Part shown: positions 12,601-26,011 of the stretch, in pieces
Layout of the letters: every line of letters starts with the position of its first letter
Numbering within the stretch: position 1 is the stretch's first letter
Origin: Flammula alnicola
Lineage: Eukaryota > Basidiomycota > Agaricomycetes > Agaricales > Strophariaceae
NCBI GenBank assembly: GCA_015499995.1
Contig: JADNRV010000006.1
Location: forward strand, 310,001-374,000
Direction: 5' to 3'
DNA: 64,000 nt
Translations under genes and position numbers: made by a program
The notes under the pieces: generated by a model
What the model saw: the letters and a program-made list of their open reading frames with translations, nothing else
Database searches by the model: none
Told to the model about the DNA's origin: nothing

Positions 12601-15600
12601 GAGGACGACAGATCGGCTCTTGGTGCTTACTCAAGATTCATGACATCTTCTTGATTGTGGGTATAGTCATTTCCTGTCCGTACTCATTTTCTCGTGCCTA
12701 CATCCACTCGCCGGCGGTGTTTTCATTGATAGGAAGTCTAGCTTACTCGTCCTCGGGTTTCGACTATCTTACCAGCCAGAGTCGAAACTTCCTCTCATCC
12801 CTATGCGTTGTTGGGATCTTTATCCTGCGCTGAATTTGAAGCAGTCAAGGTCTCGCAAATATCCGAGTACACTGCTTGGCATTTTCAGTGTGTTTCGTTT
12901 CTATGCTACTCTTTCGGCGGTCGGACTTAGTGTTTTATGTTCTTTCTTCCCAGACATATCTTTGGTCTCTTTCGCCATTGACCTTGACGCTCAGTCCCGT
13001 ATCCAAATTCCTGGGGTATCATGAGCAGATCACTTCTCCCGCACATTATCGTTCTAAACTAATGTAACCTGGTTTGTGAAGCTCTAGTGCGAGTGGTTTT
13101 CCTGCCAAATCCAGGTGGCTTTGTGCTTCCTCTCTCATTCTGTCTTTGATTACTGTGCCGCGGCGTCACTCGTGATGCAATCTGTTTAGACCGTCCGTTA
13201 ATAGTGGACCAATGACCCGTTACTATTGCGACATCGTCCACGTTGAATCGAACGCCCAATGCTTCTTTTGTTTGTTTTTTCACCTGCAATCCGCTTTATT
13301 TTTGTTGAACAGGTCATCGTTACCGAAGCTAAAAATTTACTGTGTGAATAACCTAACCTTCGGGCTTTAAAGATGACCCAAATAACCTCACTTTCATGCA
13401 AGGAATTGGCTTGGGCTTCGGATGAGATTGCGGGGTAGTCTTCTGACTATCCCAAACCAAAGATCAGTGCTCGGAATAGCACGGAACCAGCGCTGGGCTC
13501 CCTTATGTCCGCCAATGTTGACTGGAGATAAGGTATTTTGCTCGGTTTCTTCCCGATATAGGTACTTAATTTTAGGACTATGTCAGGTGGTGCCGCAGGG
13601 AATTGGCAAGCATCGGTATGAGGATATAGCGTTGATTGAGCAAATTTATAATTGCAATTTCATCTCAGAATATGTTCCAGATACTTATAACGAGAAGTAC
13701 CTCTGATTAAAATATTAGCCGAGGTCTTGGAAAACTGTTTTGAGGCAAATCGAGCACGTAGGCCTCTGGTATAAGTAAATTCAAGTGCAGATAGAATGGA
13801 ACTAGCACGGCGAGAAGTGACAGCTCCGCAGTATGTAGGCCCAATTCCAGTTTGAGATCCGGGATCAATGTTCACCGTACAACGTCCTGCTATAGACAAC
13901 AACTGGCGACATCAACAAAGCATTGGAATCTGAAGGAGATAATCATTTTGCCTGATTTCCTTACCAAAAATCCATGGAAAGTAAAGAGAGGAAGCCACCT
14001 CAGAATTCACTTCACCCTGACGGGGCTAATAGCAATGTGTGATGCCGATGCAGAAAAGAAAAGATTCATTTCGCAGTCTTGGACAAGTCCCAGGACTTGG
14101 GCCTGAAGACTGAGAGCTCTACTATGGCGTGTGTGGCTGGCTGCATCACCTCATTAGTCTTTCCCAACAAAAGGTTCCCTTCTCAATGTTCTTCGATGAC
14201 TAATTCACCAATAGCAATCGGATAATGGTTGACTAACATTTTTTTCAGCATCATTCGGAATGTGCGTTGCACCCGGACCGCCACCAAGTACGATTGGATG
14301 TTTAATGTCACACTGATAGTCGATCCGCCGCCGACTCTCGCCCTTTTGTGAAATAAGCGCCGGACGGCTCCTGCAGAACGCACACATGGCCTTTGAATGA
14401 GGGCTCGGAGTATCTTCAAGGAAGTTCCTGCTCCTCAGTTATCAGATATTAGACGCTCAAAACAAGGTTGCCTGCTATCCCCGGGCCTTCTTTTTGAATA
14501 CTCTTCATTTCTCACATTCTCCGATCAGGATGGTTAGGGGGGATTACAAAACTTAAGCGCCCGTCATAAATGCTTAGTCAATGGACGGCTACAACGGGTC
14601 AGTCGTGAAACTGTCAGTTATCACTAAGCGATAGCATACAGTGTCGAGAAGACCTAACTCCTTCATTCGAATGCCAGAAAAAATGTCGTTTGCCGCCCAA
14701 GAATCTCACATACAAACATCAGGACAATTTTGACGGTACGCACCCACATACTCTACGCCGTGGCCTATTACCTCTCTGGGTTAGAAGATTTAACGACACA
14801 TAGATGCAATCTTTGATTATATGTCAAGCAGAGGCAGGTTGAGTCCTTGAATAGGCTCTAAAGCCATCGCGTTTATTCCGCGTCGTTAAGCCAAGGGCAA
14901 GTAAAAGTTTGCAGAAATTGTGACGTCAGCGCACTTGATACTTCGAAATTAATTATGAGCTTGCTAGTGCTCATCGCCGTATCGCCTCTTGTCTACCTAA
15001 ATATATTTTCCTGTAGCTCGAGGGGTATCTCGGCCGTCGCGGTGATTTTTCCGTAAGTGCATTGTGGTGCTCTTGAACGAAAAGTATCGAACCTTCCATA
15101 GATCGACACATGGTATCCGAATCCCAGTTACCTAATGATACAACGTCAATCAGGTCGCCATCTTAAAAAGCTACCTTCCAAATTCACTGACTGACCCTCC
15201 CAGAAGATACAAGGCAACATAATTTTTGCAGAAATACGGTGTTAAGAGTTCAGCATCATTCTCTTTTTCTTTGAACCTGAAAAAGTAGTACTAGTTGCAT
15301 GGCCTATTGCTTCTGGAAGGTAGATGAACATACTGATACCGATACAAGTCACCGAAAGAATATGTATCGATCAGATTACCACTGAAGCTTTGAAATTTCG
15401 ACGTGCATTAACGTTTCAAATTTCAGATCTCATTGTCATTCACGTTTGACCCTCGCGGTCGAAAGGTCTAATCAACACATTTAGATCTTGGAGTGCGCAA
15501 ACTTAGGTTTCGCTGACAACTTCGTGTGTGCTATGCAGAGGCACTAGGCATACTATACTCTCTGAAAGATGTCAAAGGAAGGCTTCCTTGAGGTGATCTG

Positions 15601-16800
15601 GAGGAAGGAGAAGGAGGGAAGTAGAGCGGGAATGCATTCAATGGGGATAGATAATCTAACTTATCTGGTGAGGGTAAGTAACTCGTTGGGCTGGTATTCA
15701 AGTTGGAAGCGTCCGCAAACAGATTATACAGTACAACTGTGTCTATGTGAACCTCCTACAGATGTATAAAGAAGCTGGAAAGCTCGTGCGAACTTCGAAG
15801 GAATGATTCGAAGGTCAATGCTCTCCACGGAAGGGGACCCAAATGAGACAATGGCACATATAGCTAATTTTCATGAATTAGCTGTCTTATTTAATACTTT
15901 TATCCAAGGTCCCATGCCGTCCAAGCTCATGCTCATATTTGCACTCACACATGCTCACACACGCTTCCACGTAGTAATACCCAATGGGTTCTCCGGCAAC
16001 CTTTAAGACTCACATTTGCACTTCTACACCGAGTACGTTGGAAGGTGTCACCATTACGGTCTTGGCGTATCGCTAATACAAGAAAGAGATGGGGACCAAG
16101 CAGTTGAGAGAAAATCATTCCGAGAACAGTCGAAATCGGGCTATCTGGCCATCACCGGCACTGGCCTATATATACTATGGACCTTTGGTACATGGCACCA
16201 CATTAGGCTCACAGTGAACATTCCATCGGAGTCCATGAATGCAATCAGTAGGTCGTTCAGCCCGGCCCGGGGTCCTGGGAATCTAGAGGTCTATGGGCCA
16301 AGAAAGGAAGAAACGCTGGGGAAATAAAATGTTTCTTGAGAAGCAATGTCTGCCCTTCGATCTCCACGCACGCTTCTTGTCTTCTCGAATCGTAGCCATG
16401 AATTTAATCATTTCCACAGTCTCAAGTGTGTCTGTTATTAGACATCCTGCTTCTCTCGGGAGAGATCTCGGAAAGTAATATACTAACAATGGAACTGTGG
16501 TTCTGACCGATAATGACAAGGGGACCTGGGTGGGATATCGACGTCTTGAGAAATTCGAGGGATAAAATTAAACGAAAAAGATATTTTTAACAAGAAACAG
16601 ACATCAAATTATAATGCATCTAACTATCCCTGGAATTCCCAAGAAAGCCATGCCTACGTCTTTAAGGACCTGATGTCAAGGCTTGTCGGGCGAGGCGCAC
16701 ACATTGCTCGTTATATGCGGTTGGGTACTACCTTCCTGATTCTCCAATAAACGGAATCGAGATAAGGGCTGTAGTGCGACTCAAGGACTAACAACTATAA
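9670..16800. other. Gene-poor block, first part
   Basis: About 7 kb with no intact gene visible on either strand. Open frames are short and unlinked. One fragment near 12,240-12,285 reads HILPTELLLNFM and is followed by a plausible GT-AG intron (GTATGTCG...CACAG, ending 12,341), which resembles the first helix of an F-box; it stops soon after and is at best a relic. Short similar stretches containing GGCTCxCACCTGCAC occur near 11,316 and 11,587. I found no long terminal repeats or transposase motif by eye. Confidence 0.4.
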
Positions 16801-16829
16801 TAACCCATTGCAGTAACATATGAAACTGT

Positions 16830-17400
16830 TTCTTAAGCCACGTGAGATGCTCGATGCGTTTTAGTATCTGGAGCTTGAGCATACTCACCACCTGGGCTTG
16901 CGTCTTCGCTGGCATGTACTTCGGAGGGGGGCGCACGCTCTCATGCCACAGCGCCCAGTATCCGGAGAACACCCTGAGAATAAATCTTCATAATCGAGAA
17001 CGAACAAACCCGCGGGGGAAAACTGTGACACGTACATGAGTATACTGTAGGTACTTCCCAGTCATTGGATCCGTTAGCACTGGCATCTGGAGAGCTGAAA
17101 ACAGCCTGAGGCATTCTGAAAGACGTATCATAACAGAATGGGATGGTTTACTTCCAAGCACACAGATCGAAGATTTACCAATGGTATGTATATTTTGTTT
17201 TCCGGTTAAGCCAATGTCAAAGGTAGGTTGCTCAACGTGTTGTCATCGCCACCGCCTCTATAGTCATGATGGACATTGGAGAGGGGACATCTACACTGGG
17301 TCAGACGCTGGATATTTGAGGTAATGGCAAACTACAGTCGTCTCGAAGGTAGGAACTATAGCGCACGTTTCTGGCCGCATCCTGGGAAATCTTGAGTCCC
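16830..17400 (-). pseudogene. Decayed coding fragments, unknown family
   Basis: On the minus strand three protein-like pieces lie in order. The first is NVRYSSYLRDDCSLPLPQIS (about 17,295-17,365). The second is a 60-codon open run that includes TGKQNIHTIGKSSICVLGS and PVLTDPMTGKYLQYTH (about 17,040-17,225). The third includes GYWALWHESVRPPPKYMPAK (about 16,870-16,985). Between the last two there is a GT-AG interval (GTACGTGTC to TTCTCAG), but the joined phases do not match, and stops interrupt the upstream junction. This looks like an eroded gene. I do not recognise the family. Confidence 0.25.
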
Positions 17401-20400
17401 AAGTTGCAGTGCCAAAAAAGACGCGGTGAAAACATAAATGTAAGCAACGTCGCGCTGGTGTCCTCACGATTTTTCACTCTGCAGACTCGATCGGAAGATG
17501 TAGCAGCCTGTGAGTCTAGATAATACTCGTCAGTCGGAGTCCACAGTCGATGACCACGAGCGTGGGTAATTACCGAGCACAGCGCAGGCGCGCCGCTCTG
17601 GCACTTCCTCAGCGCAAGCGGGCACTAGGTACTATTGCTGATTAATAGGATAATAATGTTATGTACTTGCCGACCTTTTCGCTTGGAGTGCACCCCAGTG
17701 TTTGCAGTGGCGGTAGTCGTATCATGCACGACTGCCTCGGACTGGAACATCTAACGGGTTGCAAGGAGTCGATCGGGGACCCCAGAGATAATCCAGTAAA
17801 TAACCGCTACAGTAACGACCACGCAACGTGCATATTGTATTCACACCATATGAAAATATGGAAGAAGAATCGGGTATTCCTGTGAAATCCGGAATTGGAA
17901 AACGCCGGGCGACGTTTGAACTTTGCTGGGCGCTAATTTGAGTAATTTGGCGCCAATATTCAATAATGTGCCTACGCATCTCGAGGACATCGTATGAGCA
18001 TCAGGTTACAGCAGCGTGATATCTAATATGCATGCACGCTTCCAAAACGACCGCTACTCATAGAAGTAAAATAGACTTGCGAACTACAAGAGTCCATATT
18101 CGAAGAATAAGGGCTTCCATTGGAGGGTGAATGGGGGCACACTTGATTTGATAGGCGCCGTGTGCAGAGCCTGATTCACAGATGAAAGATGTCACTCGAC
18201 ATTTCCGTCTCTATTCTCAGAGGTCCAAAATGGAGGCTAACACGGAGCGCTAGAATGTCGTGCAGAGTCATGTAGATGGGGAACTCTCGTTGACTGGTAC
18301 TTTTATTAATTAATTAGATTATGATCTACCAGAATACACGAGCGAAGATGCATCGAAGGCAATGCAAGTTTGCAATTTCACATCTACTAAGACTTTATTG
18401 CAAATGACATTGATAATCAATCTATACACTGTACTTCGGTTTGTTTAAGTTGTGCGCGAAAGGATACAGGTACCCGACGAATCGTGCTATATCCACATGC
18501 TGGGAAATCACCAGAACAAGTTAGAACATCACATGCCGCTCAACCAGCCTTTTGACTCATAAAAAGTCAACTGGAGTTACGATAGTTTTGAAAGAATGAA
18601 AATCAGCGTATATTTGGGAAAATTCATCCCCATAGGGTTCCTAAGTGGGCGGCCTATATAATGTCGAGGTCAATGCACTTGTATGTTGTAAATGGCCGCC
18701 CGGAACAATCATAAGCTGTTTTGCAATATTTCAAAGTCCACTGTCAAGGTCCACGATCAGCGGCAGTTGCAGAATTTGCATAAATCAGAAACACGTTCTT
18801 CCATGACCACGTTCGATCCAAATGTCCTAAGGGGAATCTGAGTCGATGTTCATTGCAGCAAGAGATCTCTGCAAGAACACGTTGATATCGAATCGATTGC
18901 GCCATCCCAGTCCTGTCCATCAGCCATCGACATAGCGAACCTTGATTTTGAAGCCTTGAAGCAACACTGGACGCTCATTGTCAGGGATAGCAGAGCCTTG
19001 AGAATTACATTCCAATATTGGGATCGTCCCAGAGATTCAGTATTTCTACAATCAACCATCCGCTTCGGCATCAGAAAAAGACGCAGCTCGCCTTCGTATA
19101 ATATGATTATTATGTTCGTACTTGGTGTTCCAAAAACGAGAGCGTTTCGATGCTTTGCCTTGTAACTTTAAGGCCGTAGATGACAAGACAACGGCCATCA
19201 AGCCGGTGGGAGCCGGCGGCCTACCGGAACACATGGAAGCAAAATGTGTAGGGAAAACGTCAAAGCGTATGGGTAACGCAGTCTAGCGGTGGGGCATTAC
19301 ATTACTGGATATGGTTCTATACGATGCTCAGTAATCAAGACCGAGATTTAATTTTAATAAAGCCATGATGACGCACTTGAACCTGGAAAGGTGGCCGATG
19401 TTTGTCAATCCAGTATCTGTTGCTTGCAAAGTGTCATAATTGGCATGGATTTTGAGTAAGCCAATCGTTAGGAAAGTGAAAGAAGAAGCAAGAACGATAA
19501 GGACCAGTAATTCTGGTTCTTAGAGACACTGGGGATAATCAGCGACGGTTTCTGGGAAGGTCGGGTAGAAGAGAACGGCGCAGGCCGCGAATTCTGAGCC
19601 TTGACGGCGCTGAGTACCGCTTGATGTAGCTGGCAGGGATCAGGCATCCGGATACGATATCCCCGGATAGTGATATTTCCCGTGACGTGCCCACATATGG
19701 GTGCTTTGCCTATAATGAAAGGTGTTAGAAATCTACTCAAAGGCTTTGATTGTTATAAATATTGGTACGAGGAAGGATACGGACCATAAAACACACACCA
19801 AATCCAGACATTTCCCTCTAAAGACTTCCCGGCGCGTCGTGCAAAGCAGTGAATCGCCCACTGTAAACAACGGTATCAAGTCAATAATATCTCTCATGTC
19901 GAGATCAAGCACCGGACACTCGACCTACACCTGCCCGATATGAGTAATTCAGCATTACTGACGGCGACCAAACACTGAACGCCGATGGCCGACTGATCGA
20001 GCTTCAGGCCTCTTCACGATTGAAAAACTTTGAAGCCAAAGTGCATTCTAGTATGTTCTGGTCCGGTCGGAGAGTATGGCGGACGGAACATGGCGAAAAA
20101 TCCCAACAAGGGAGGGGACTTTTCGAGAAATAGACAAAAGGAGTCGCAATTGGAACTGGTACCCCATAACCCCCGGCGCAAAAAATGTATACTGGATATA
20201 GTTCAGTGGTCGAAAGTGATACCAAAAAGAGAAGTCACATACTTTGCGTGTCCTTCCAAACTGTCCTCGTCCTTGGCTTTGAGTTCACAGTCCCCAAAGC
20301 CTCGTAAGCAAACTCAACCATCATTCCGATCCTTATCCTCCAACGATGAGAAGATGTGTACTTTGAGATACGTCACTGTGCGGCCTGTATTTCCTGAAAA

Positions 20401-23400
20401 AATAGGATTAGTACGAGTACAGCCTCCATAACGCGAGAAACTTTGGCCGTTACTCTTGAATAGTGCACTGGTTAAATCTATCGGGCTCTTATGCCCTTTG
20501 TCATCTGCCAAAAGAAGCATCAGAGCTGTCCACCATTGAACGAAACCGTGATGCTTACCCTTTACCCTTTACCTAGCACGTAGGCCCGAATTTGTTGTCA
20601 TCGAATTCCCTAACTCGACGGAGATTTCACAGAGAGAGGCGGTGCGTTTATACACGAGTTTTGGGCGTGCCAAGTCTTCGAGAGATGAGTACAGCTTGTT
20701 GATGACCTATAGCATGGCAATAATAGACCGAGCGCCAGTGCGGTTCATTTCCGCAGTATCGGTGGCGTTAAAATACTAGCCTTAGTCGCGACACTGTTCC
20801 TAATTCGAGTTTCTGAACAAGAGATTTTTTTAGCCTTCCTCGAGCCAAGGAATGTTGATTTCTCACCGTTGAGCTTTAGTTGGATTTAGAACTGTCATAC
20901 GATGTCCCAATTTCAGGCCTTTGTTTTCCAAGCCGTCCAACGGCCCAGTCCGCCCGCTTGCTGCCACCTTTAGTGAGGACGTTTCGAAGACCACTAAGAC
21001 TTCGAACTGCTGCCAGGAGTCGGTCATGTGTGATGGATTCAGTACCCATGGTATCCGTATCTTTCATAGACTTGGTTGGCCTCAAAAAAAATAGGAACCA
21101 TGCAACGTGCGAGTGGTATAGGCGCGAGCAGAGAGACAAATTTGGTGGTACATGCAGCGTCCAACGTGGATGGATGTCCGTCCTCCATACTTACTCCGCT
21201 TTGTGGCATGTCGGCATATAACGGCAGCAAAATTGGTTACATAATCTCCATTTGGCCGTGATCGCCGTGTGTACTATCCACTCACTTCCGAAACGATTAG
21301 CCACAACGAAGTCCACATATGCAGACATAGTTTACTACAACCATACTAATGTCCAACGGTCATCAAAAGTTTCACTGGAAAGCACCAGAAGAAAAAACCT
21401 TCAGGAAGTTTCCGCGATGATTGCTGCATTCGGCAAAGTGATCCATAAAATTGTTGAAGTTCCGACAGGTCGGAACACGTGATATTTCATCTCGAGCTCC
21501 AATCCACCAGGATCGCCTGCCTGCCCGGAATTTTGACATTGAAAGTCTTTGCTAGATGTTCAATGTCGGTAGGCTGGTCACAGCCTTCAGCCAGTAATTT
21601 AATGCAGAAAGTACAGTACACCTGCGGACTCGTAAATCATTTTCCGCGAGTTGAATGACAGTGAGAAATGGATACGTGTTGCCTCGCGAGCCCCATGACC
21701 TCCAAGTTTCAAGTAACCGTTTGACAGAAAGTCAAGATAGGCTGTACTGACCTGCGTGCATAACACGACGCGCATCGTACGCGTGTCATCCACGTTTTTC
21801 ATGAGCTCAAGACCATCGAACCTTCACTTAAAAAAAAACTTCGCTTGTCAATGCTTATATTCAAATTTTACAGGTTCCGGTGACACTGAAATTTTAAACA
21901 ATTGCCTCGAATGGAGAACCTCGGTTGTGCTTGGGAGACCGACATGTAGCTCATTCAGTGTTTGGACCCCACCAGTAGCACACGAGCACGAGGTTCGACG
22001 GGGATAGGTGATGTCCTGGATCAGATATACCAGAATTGTCTACATTGGTTTGCTAATGCACATCAGTAGCTTCTTCGTTTTAGCGCCCTTACATACATAC
22101 CTATCCCGAAATAAAAAAGATCTCAAAAAAATCACCGAGGATCCCAAGGTGATCCAGAAGAAAGGCGCAAGTACTAGTAATAGTAAGTGAGTGTAAGATA
22201 TTTGGACGCTTGCCACGCGGTTGCAAATTGTTCTCCGCTGGTATGTAATTCTTCCGAAGGTTTCCTTCTCTATCCCGAAACATGAAAGGTTCCTTTTGAC
22301 ATCAAATTGTGACGGCCGATATATCAGTTCCCACCAAACTCAAAAGCATATACGCTCACTGATATCGAGATCGGCATTGTAACCATTGATATAACGTATA
22401 AGTATTCGAGTCTTGACGCTCGTCGCTGTGTGGTCACGGTGTGAAGCAGTGAAGGCCAGTGGGGGATTGTCCATTGTCCCACTCCTCCATATGCATATTC
22501 CATCCCACCACGCATCGCGCCGACCCGACCCGACCCTATCCTCGCCCTTGCCTCACCCAGGGACTAACGCGAGTACATCATCCCTTGAATATGTCGTAAG
22601 TACATAGCGTATCCTTCTGCACCCACAACCAAGCACCCTCGCCGCCCTGAATCTTCATCAGGCAAGTTCATGAAAATCCCCGCGGGGTTCCTTCCCTCCC
22701 AGTCGGCCGCCGCACGTGCCACGCACAAATATGCATTGTATGGGATATGGCAAACTCCAGTATGTACTTACATACCTTCCGTGCCAGCAGCCATATGGTA
22801 CAGCTGGGATATTCCGGATCCTAGTAGTCCCTCAGATGGGGTATTTCATTTATCTACTTTACTGGTTCCACAATGGTCACCAGTACAGCTTCCACTTAGC
22901 AAGGCACTCGCGATTGTAACCGGTATCTCCCAAATCGCCAGGGTCTCCACTGGATTAGATGCTTAAGTATGGAAGCAATGAAAGACGGGTACACCGGACT
23001 TACTGTGAATATGTAGAAATACCTGGAATGGATAGGTACACAACAAACTGCCAGAACATACACGAACTTCGAAGGACATTACAGCCAGATTCAAAACGAT
23101 AGGCCATCACAAAAAAGATGCTTGGTGGGCGGAGCTGAAATTCCATGATCCGAAATGGTCGCCGGTGTTTGGGCGAGCTGCTTGGAGAGATTATGTAATT
23201 TTATGTGTGCCCTGTCGGGGATTGAATTTTTGGGTCCGCTACGTAGATGTTTCTTTTCTGATGGCCCATCGTTTTGAATTTGGCTGTAACGTACTGCAAC
23301 AAAAATATACCAGCCGCAGCCGTGCACCTGGCCGTATGCGTGGCACCGTGACATGGCCTGGCCACCCGCGAGAGTGTGCGAAGCGGCAGGGTCGCATCGC

Positions 23401-24701
23401 GTCGCGTCGTATGTAAGGGTACAGGGCCTCTGGAGTCTGCACTATGTAAGACTTATGTATAGTACACTAGCCGTCCAAGCGAGCCTGCAGGATGACGGCG
23501 TCACGGAGTGTTCGGAACGAGAGAAATTTATTTCCTTACCAAGCACCATGGCCAGCTATCTGATAAATAACTTGCAAGTAATCCATCCTGAAAGACATCA
23601 ATTCCATCCTGATCATGACAGGTCGAGACCTCGAGGCCCTCCGAGTCCAAGTGCATTGAAGATTTGAAACAGCTACATACTGGAACATAGACAGCCTGAA
23701 GACCCACTTGCAAACGCGAGCGTGCAGGCTGTCGGTCTTCGGCAGCTAACGAACGAAATTTATCAATCAAACTTGAATCAAGCCTAGTTTTGTACGACAT
23801 AGTACGTACCTATCCGTTGTGTAGTAGAATCCACCTCGAATTACAGTAAATTCGAAAAGTCTCGCCTCTTCACATCATGACCAACTCGAGGCCTCCGATG
23901 CGTCGAAGCCTCCAGTGCTATCAAGGCCGTTCTAGCACGCCAACACAAACAGCCTGTCAAGCTCCAACCCCACTTGGGAATTATTAATATTCACGAGCGT
24001 ACATAGACGTACACATGCGAATATATGTACAAGTACACTGCCGCCCATACAGTAACATATACTTTGACCTCGATTGTACATATGTACGTCTCGCACAGCA
24101 AAGCGGATCCTACTGCAGAGAGCGGATCCTAGTAATTTCCTCTGGGCGCCAAGTTTCCTGTGGGCTTAGGTTAAACATGAGCCACCTCAGACTATATGCA
24201 AATGTCTATGTTCGTGGCTCGGTGATAGTATGACAACATTGATATTATCCTGCACTATCGGTGAGTACGTATCATTTGAGTGAATGCTTTAAATTCTCTC
24301 CATAGCTGATAAGTGGAGCAAGTAGCCACCTTCCATCGCATCCATGGCCAGCACAACGGTGGTCAAAATCCACCGCCGACAGACTGTCTATGACTCTGAG
24401 CTCGAGCCCAGACGGCGAAAAAAGCGCAAAAGCCTAATTACAATCGCGCGGTGCGCAGCCCAGATCGGATGGCATCACCCTCAAATTCATCGACGTGCAC
24501 ATACGCCTCCATATCTAGGCATACACTCAACCAAACCATTCAGCGGATCACACTCTGGCCGTATACAGTAATATACTAAATACCAGTTACAGTCGGTATG
24601 CAGTCCATTTTCGCAACATTATTCTAGAGTATGTATTCAATGCGGCACTCGAATCCCGGGCTGGGTATGGTAAGTTCCCGGAGCCTCCATACCATACATA
24701 C
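17401..24701. other. Gene-poor block, second part
   Basis: About 7.3 kb in which no start-to-stop gene can be assembled. Longest frames are around 100-130 codons with unremarkable composition and no splice-linked continuation. A local duplication, AGCGGATCCTA, occurs twice near 24,102-24,132. The region could be an old, degraded transposon or gene cemetery, but no repeat family could be defined by reading. Confidence 0.35.
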
Positions 24702-24735
24702 CAGGCAACGTTGCAACAGGTTGCAACGTTGCCTG
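24702..24735. repeat. Perfect 34-bp palindrome containing two GCAACGTTGC dyads
   Basis: The left arm CAGGCAACGTTGCAAC (24,702-24,717) and right arm GTTGCAACGTTGCCTG (24,720-24,735) are exact reverse complements around AG. Each arm contains the self-complementary decamer GCAACGTTGC. It lies about 1.3 kb upstream of the C2H2 regulator. It could be a tandem binding site for a dimeric transcription factor or a cruciform-forming sequence; no direct evidence of function. Confidence 0.8.
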
Positions 24736-26011
24736 ACCAGCTGGCTGACCTGACCTGGGCGGGAGCGGATGGCGCATCAGCGGAAGGTTATTTTATTTTA
24801 AATTTAGTGTTGCGAGGAATTGGATCCGGGAATTGATTGAAATTTGAATGGAGATGTGTGCGAGCCTCATGGCTCAGGTGACCGGCGTCTGGGGGGACGA
24901 GAAAAGCACGCACGGGTGACTTTGGGTGACTCAGACTGTAACGGGGGTGGAGGTGTAGTGAGGTGTATGGGCCGATCATTTACCTAGCGAGCTGTTGTGT
25001 TTTTCGAAATTCTTTTCTTCCAAGATGGGTGGATAATGTAATTACGAAGATCAGGACCCTGGATGCGTGCGTTGTTTGATATGTCCGCGCTGGAGTGTGA
25101 TATCGATATCGAAGCGTGGATGGTTGACCTTGCCTGCTGGCAGCTGGCTGGCCGGGCATGCGGCGATAATAATTTGTTTCTGTCGAACAATGCGCACGAG
25201 GATCTGGGGAGACAGCGGGGGGATGGAAGTAGATGGAAGGTCGAGCGATTGGAATTGGTCGTTTGTTTTACATATAATATAAGATAAACGCATCGCATCA
25301 TACATGACCCTCCCTGCTTCGCGTTTTATTGCAATTGGGGCGTGGGGAGGTTCTTTTCGCAGTCTAAAAGCGGTAAAATTGCTAGACGAATTGGCGAAAG
25401 AAGCCTTGTGACAAACGGGGCGACGGCCCAATGAAATATCAAAGATGAAAGCAAAAAAAAGGAAGAAAAAAGAAAGAAACCGCGCCAGTACTCGCGGTGA
25501 CAGGATGATACCGAATTCGAAGGGACAGTGGGCTCAGGATGAGAAGCATCAGGACGGGATATGGGGGGAGAACAGCGTTAGGCTTTTCATGATCAGGAAC
25601 GGGGATTGTGCTGGGCTTTCATAGAGACAAATTGTGGTTGTCAATGTGCCCTGATTTGAAAACGGGAGAAAGGAAGGGCAGGTGGTGGGGGGACGATAAG
25701 ATGATAGGGCAAGATAGACGCTGGATTGCTGCAAGGGCTTTGTCAGCGAAAAGACGGGGAAGCCGGGAAGAGGAAAATGAGCCGGACTTGAGAACCCCGA
25801 TAAGGAAGAGAGGACCCCGAAAAGCGGACAAGAATATATAGATCTAGATCTTTGTGGATCGGCGGTACCTGTGTAAGCTAGATTGAATCGAAAACGATCG
25901 AAGACCTTCTTTGCGAGAGTCAGTAAAGGTAAGAAATGGGAGATTGTACATAACCGCAGCACCTTTCGATTTCCCTCCTCCGTTCCGTCCATGTCCTTCT
26001 TCTAAATACAA
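24736..26011. other. Upstream region of the C2H2 regulator gene
   Basis: No gene is supported. The stretch is mixed, with A/G-rich plus-strand DNA at 25,440-25,850 and pyrimidine-rich DNA just before the start codon at 26,012. It probably holds the promoter and 5' leader of the zinc-finger gene. Open frames on the minus strand here are low-complexity shadows. Confidence 0.45.
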
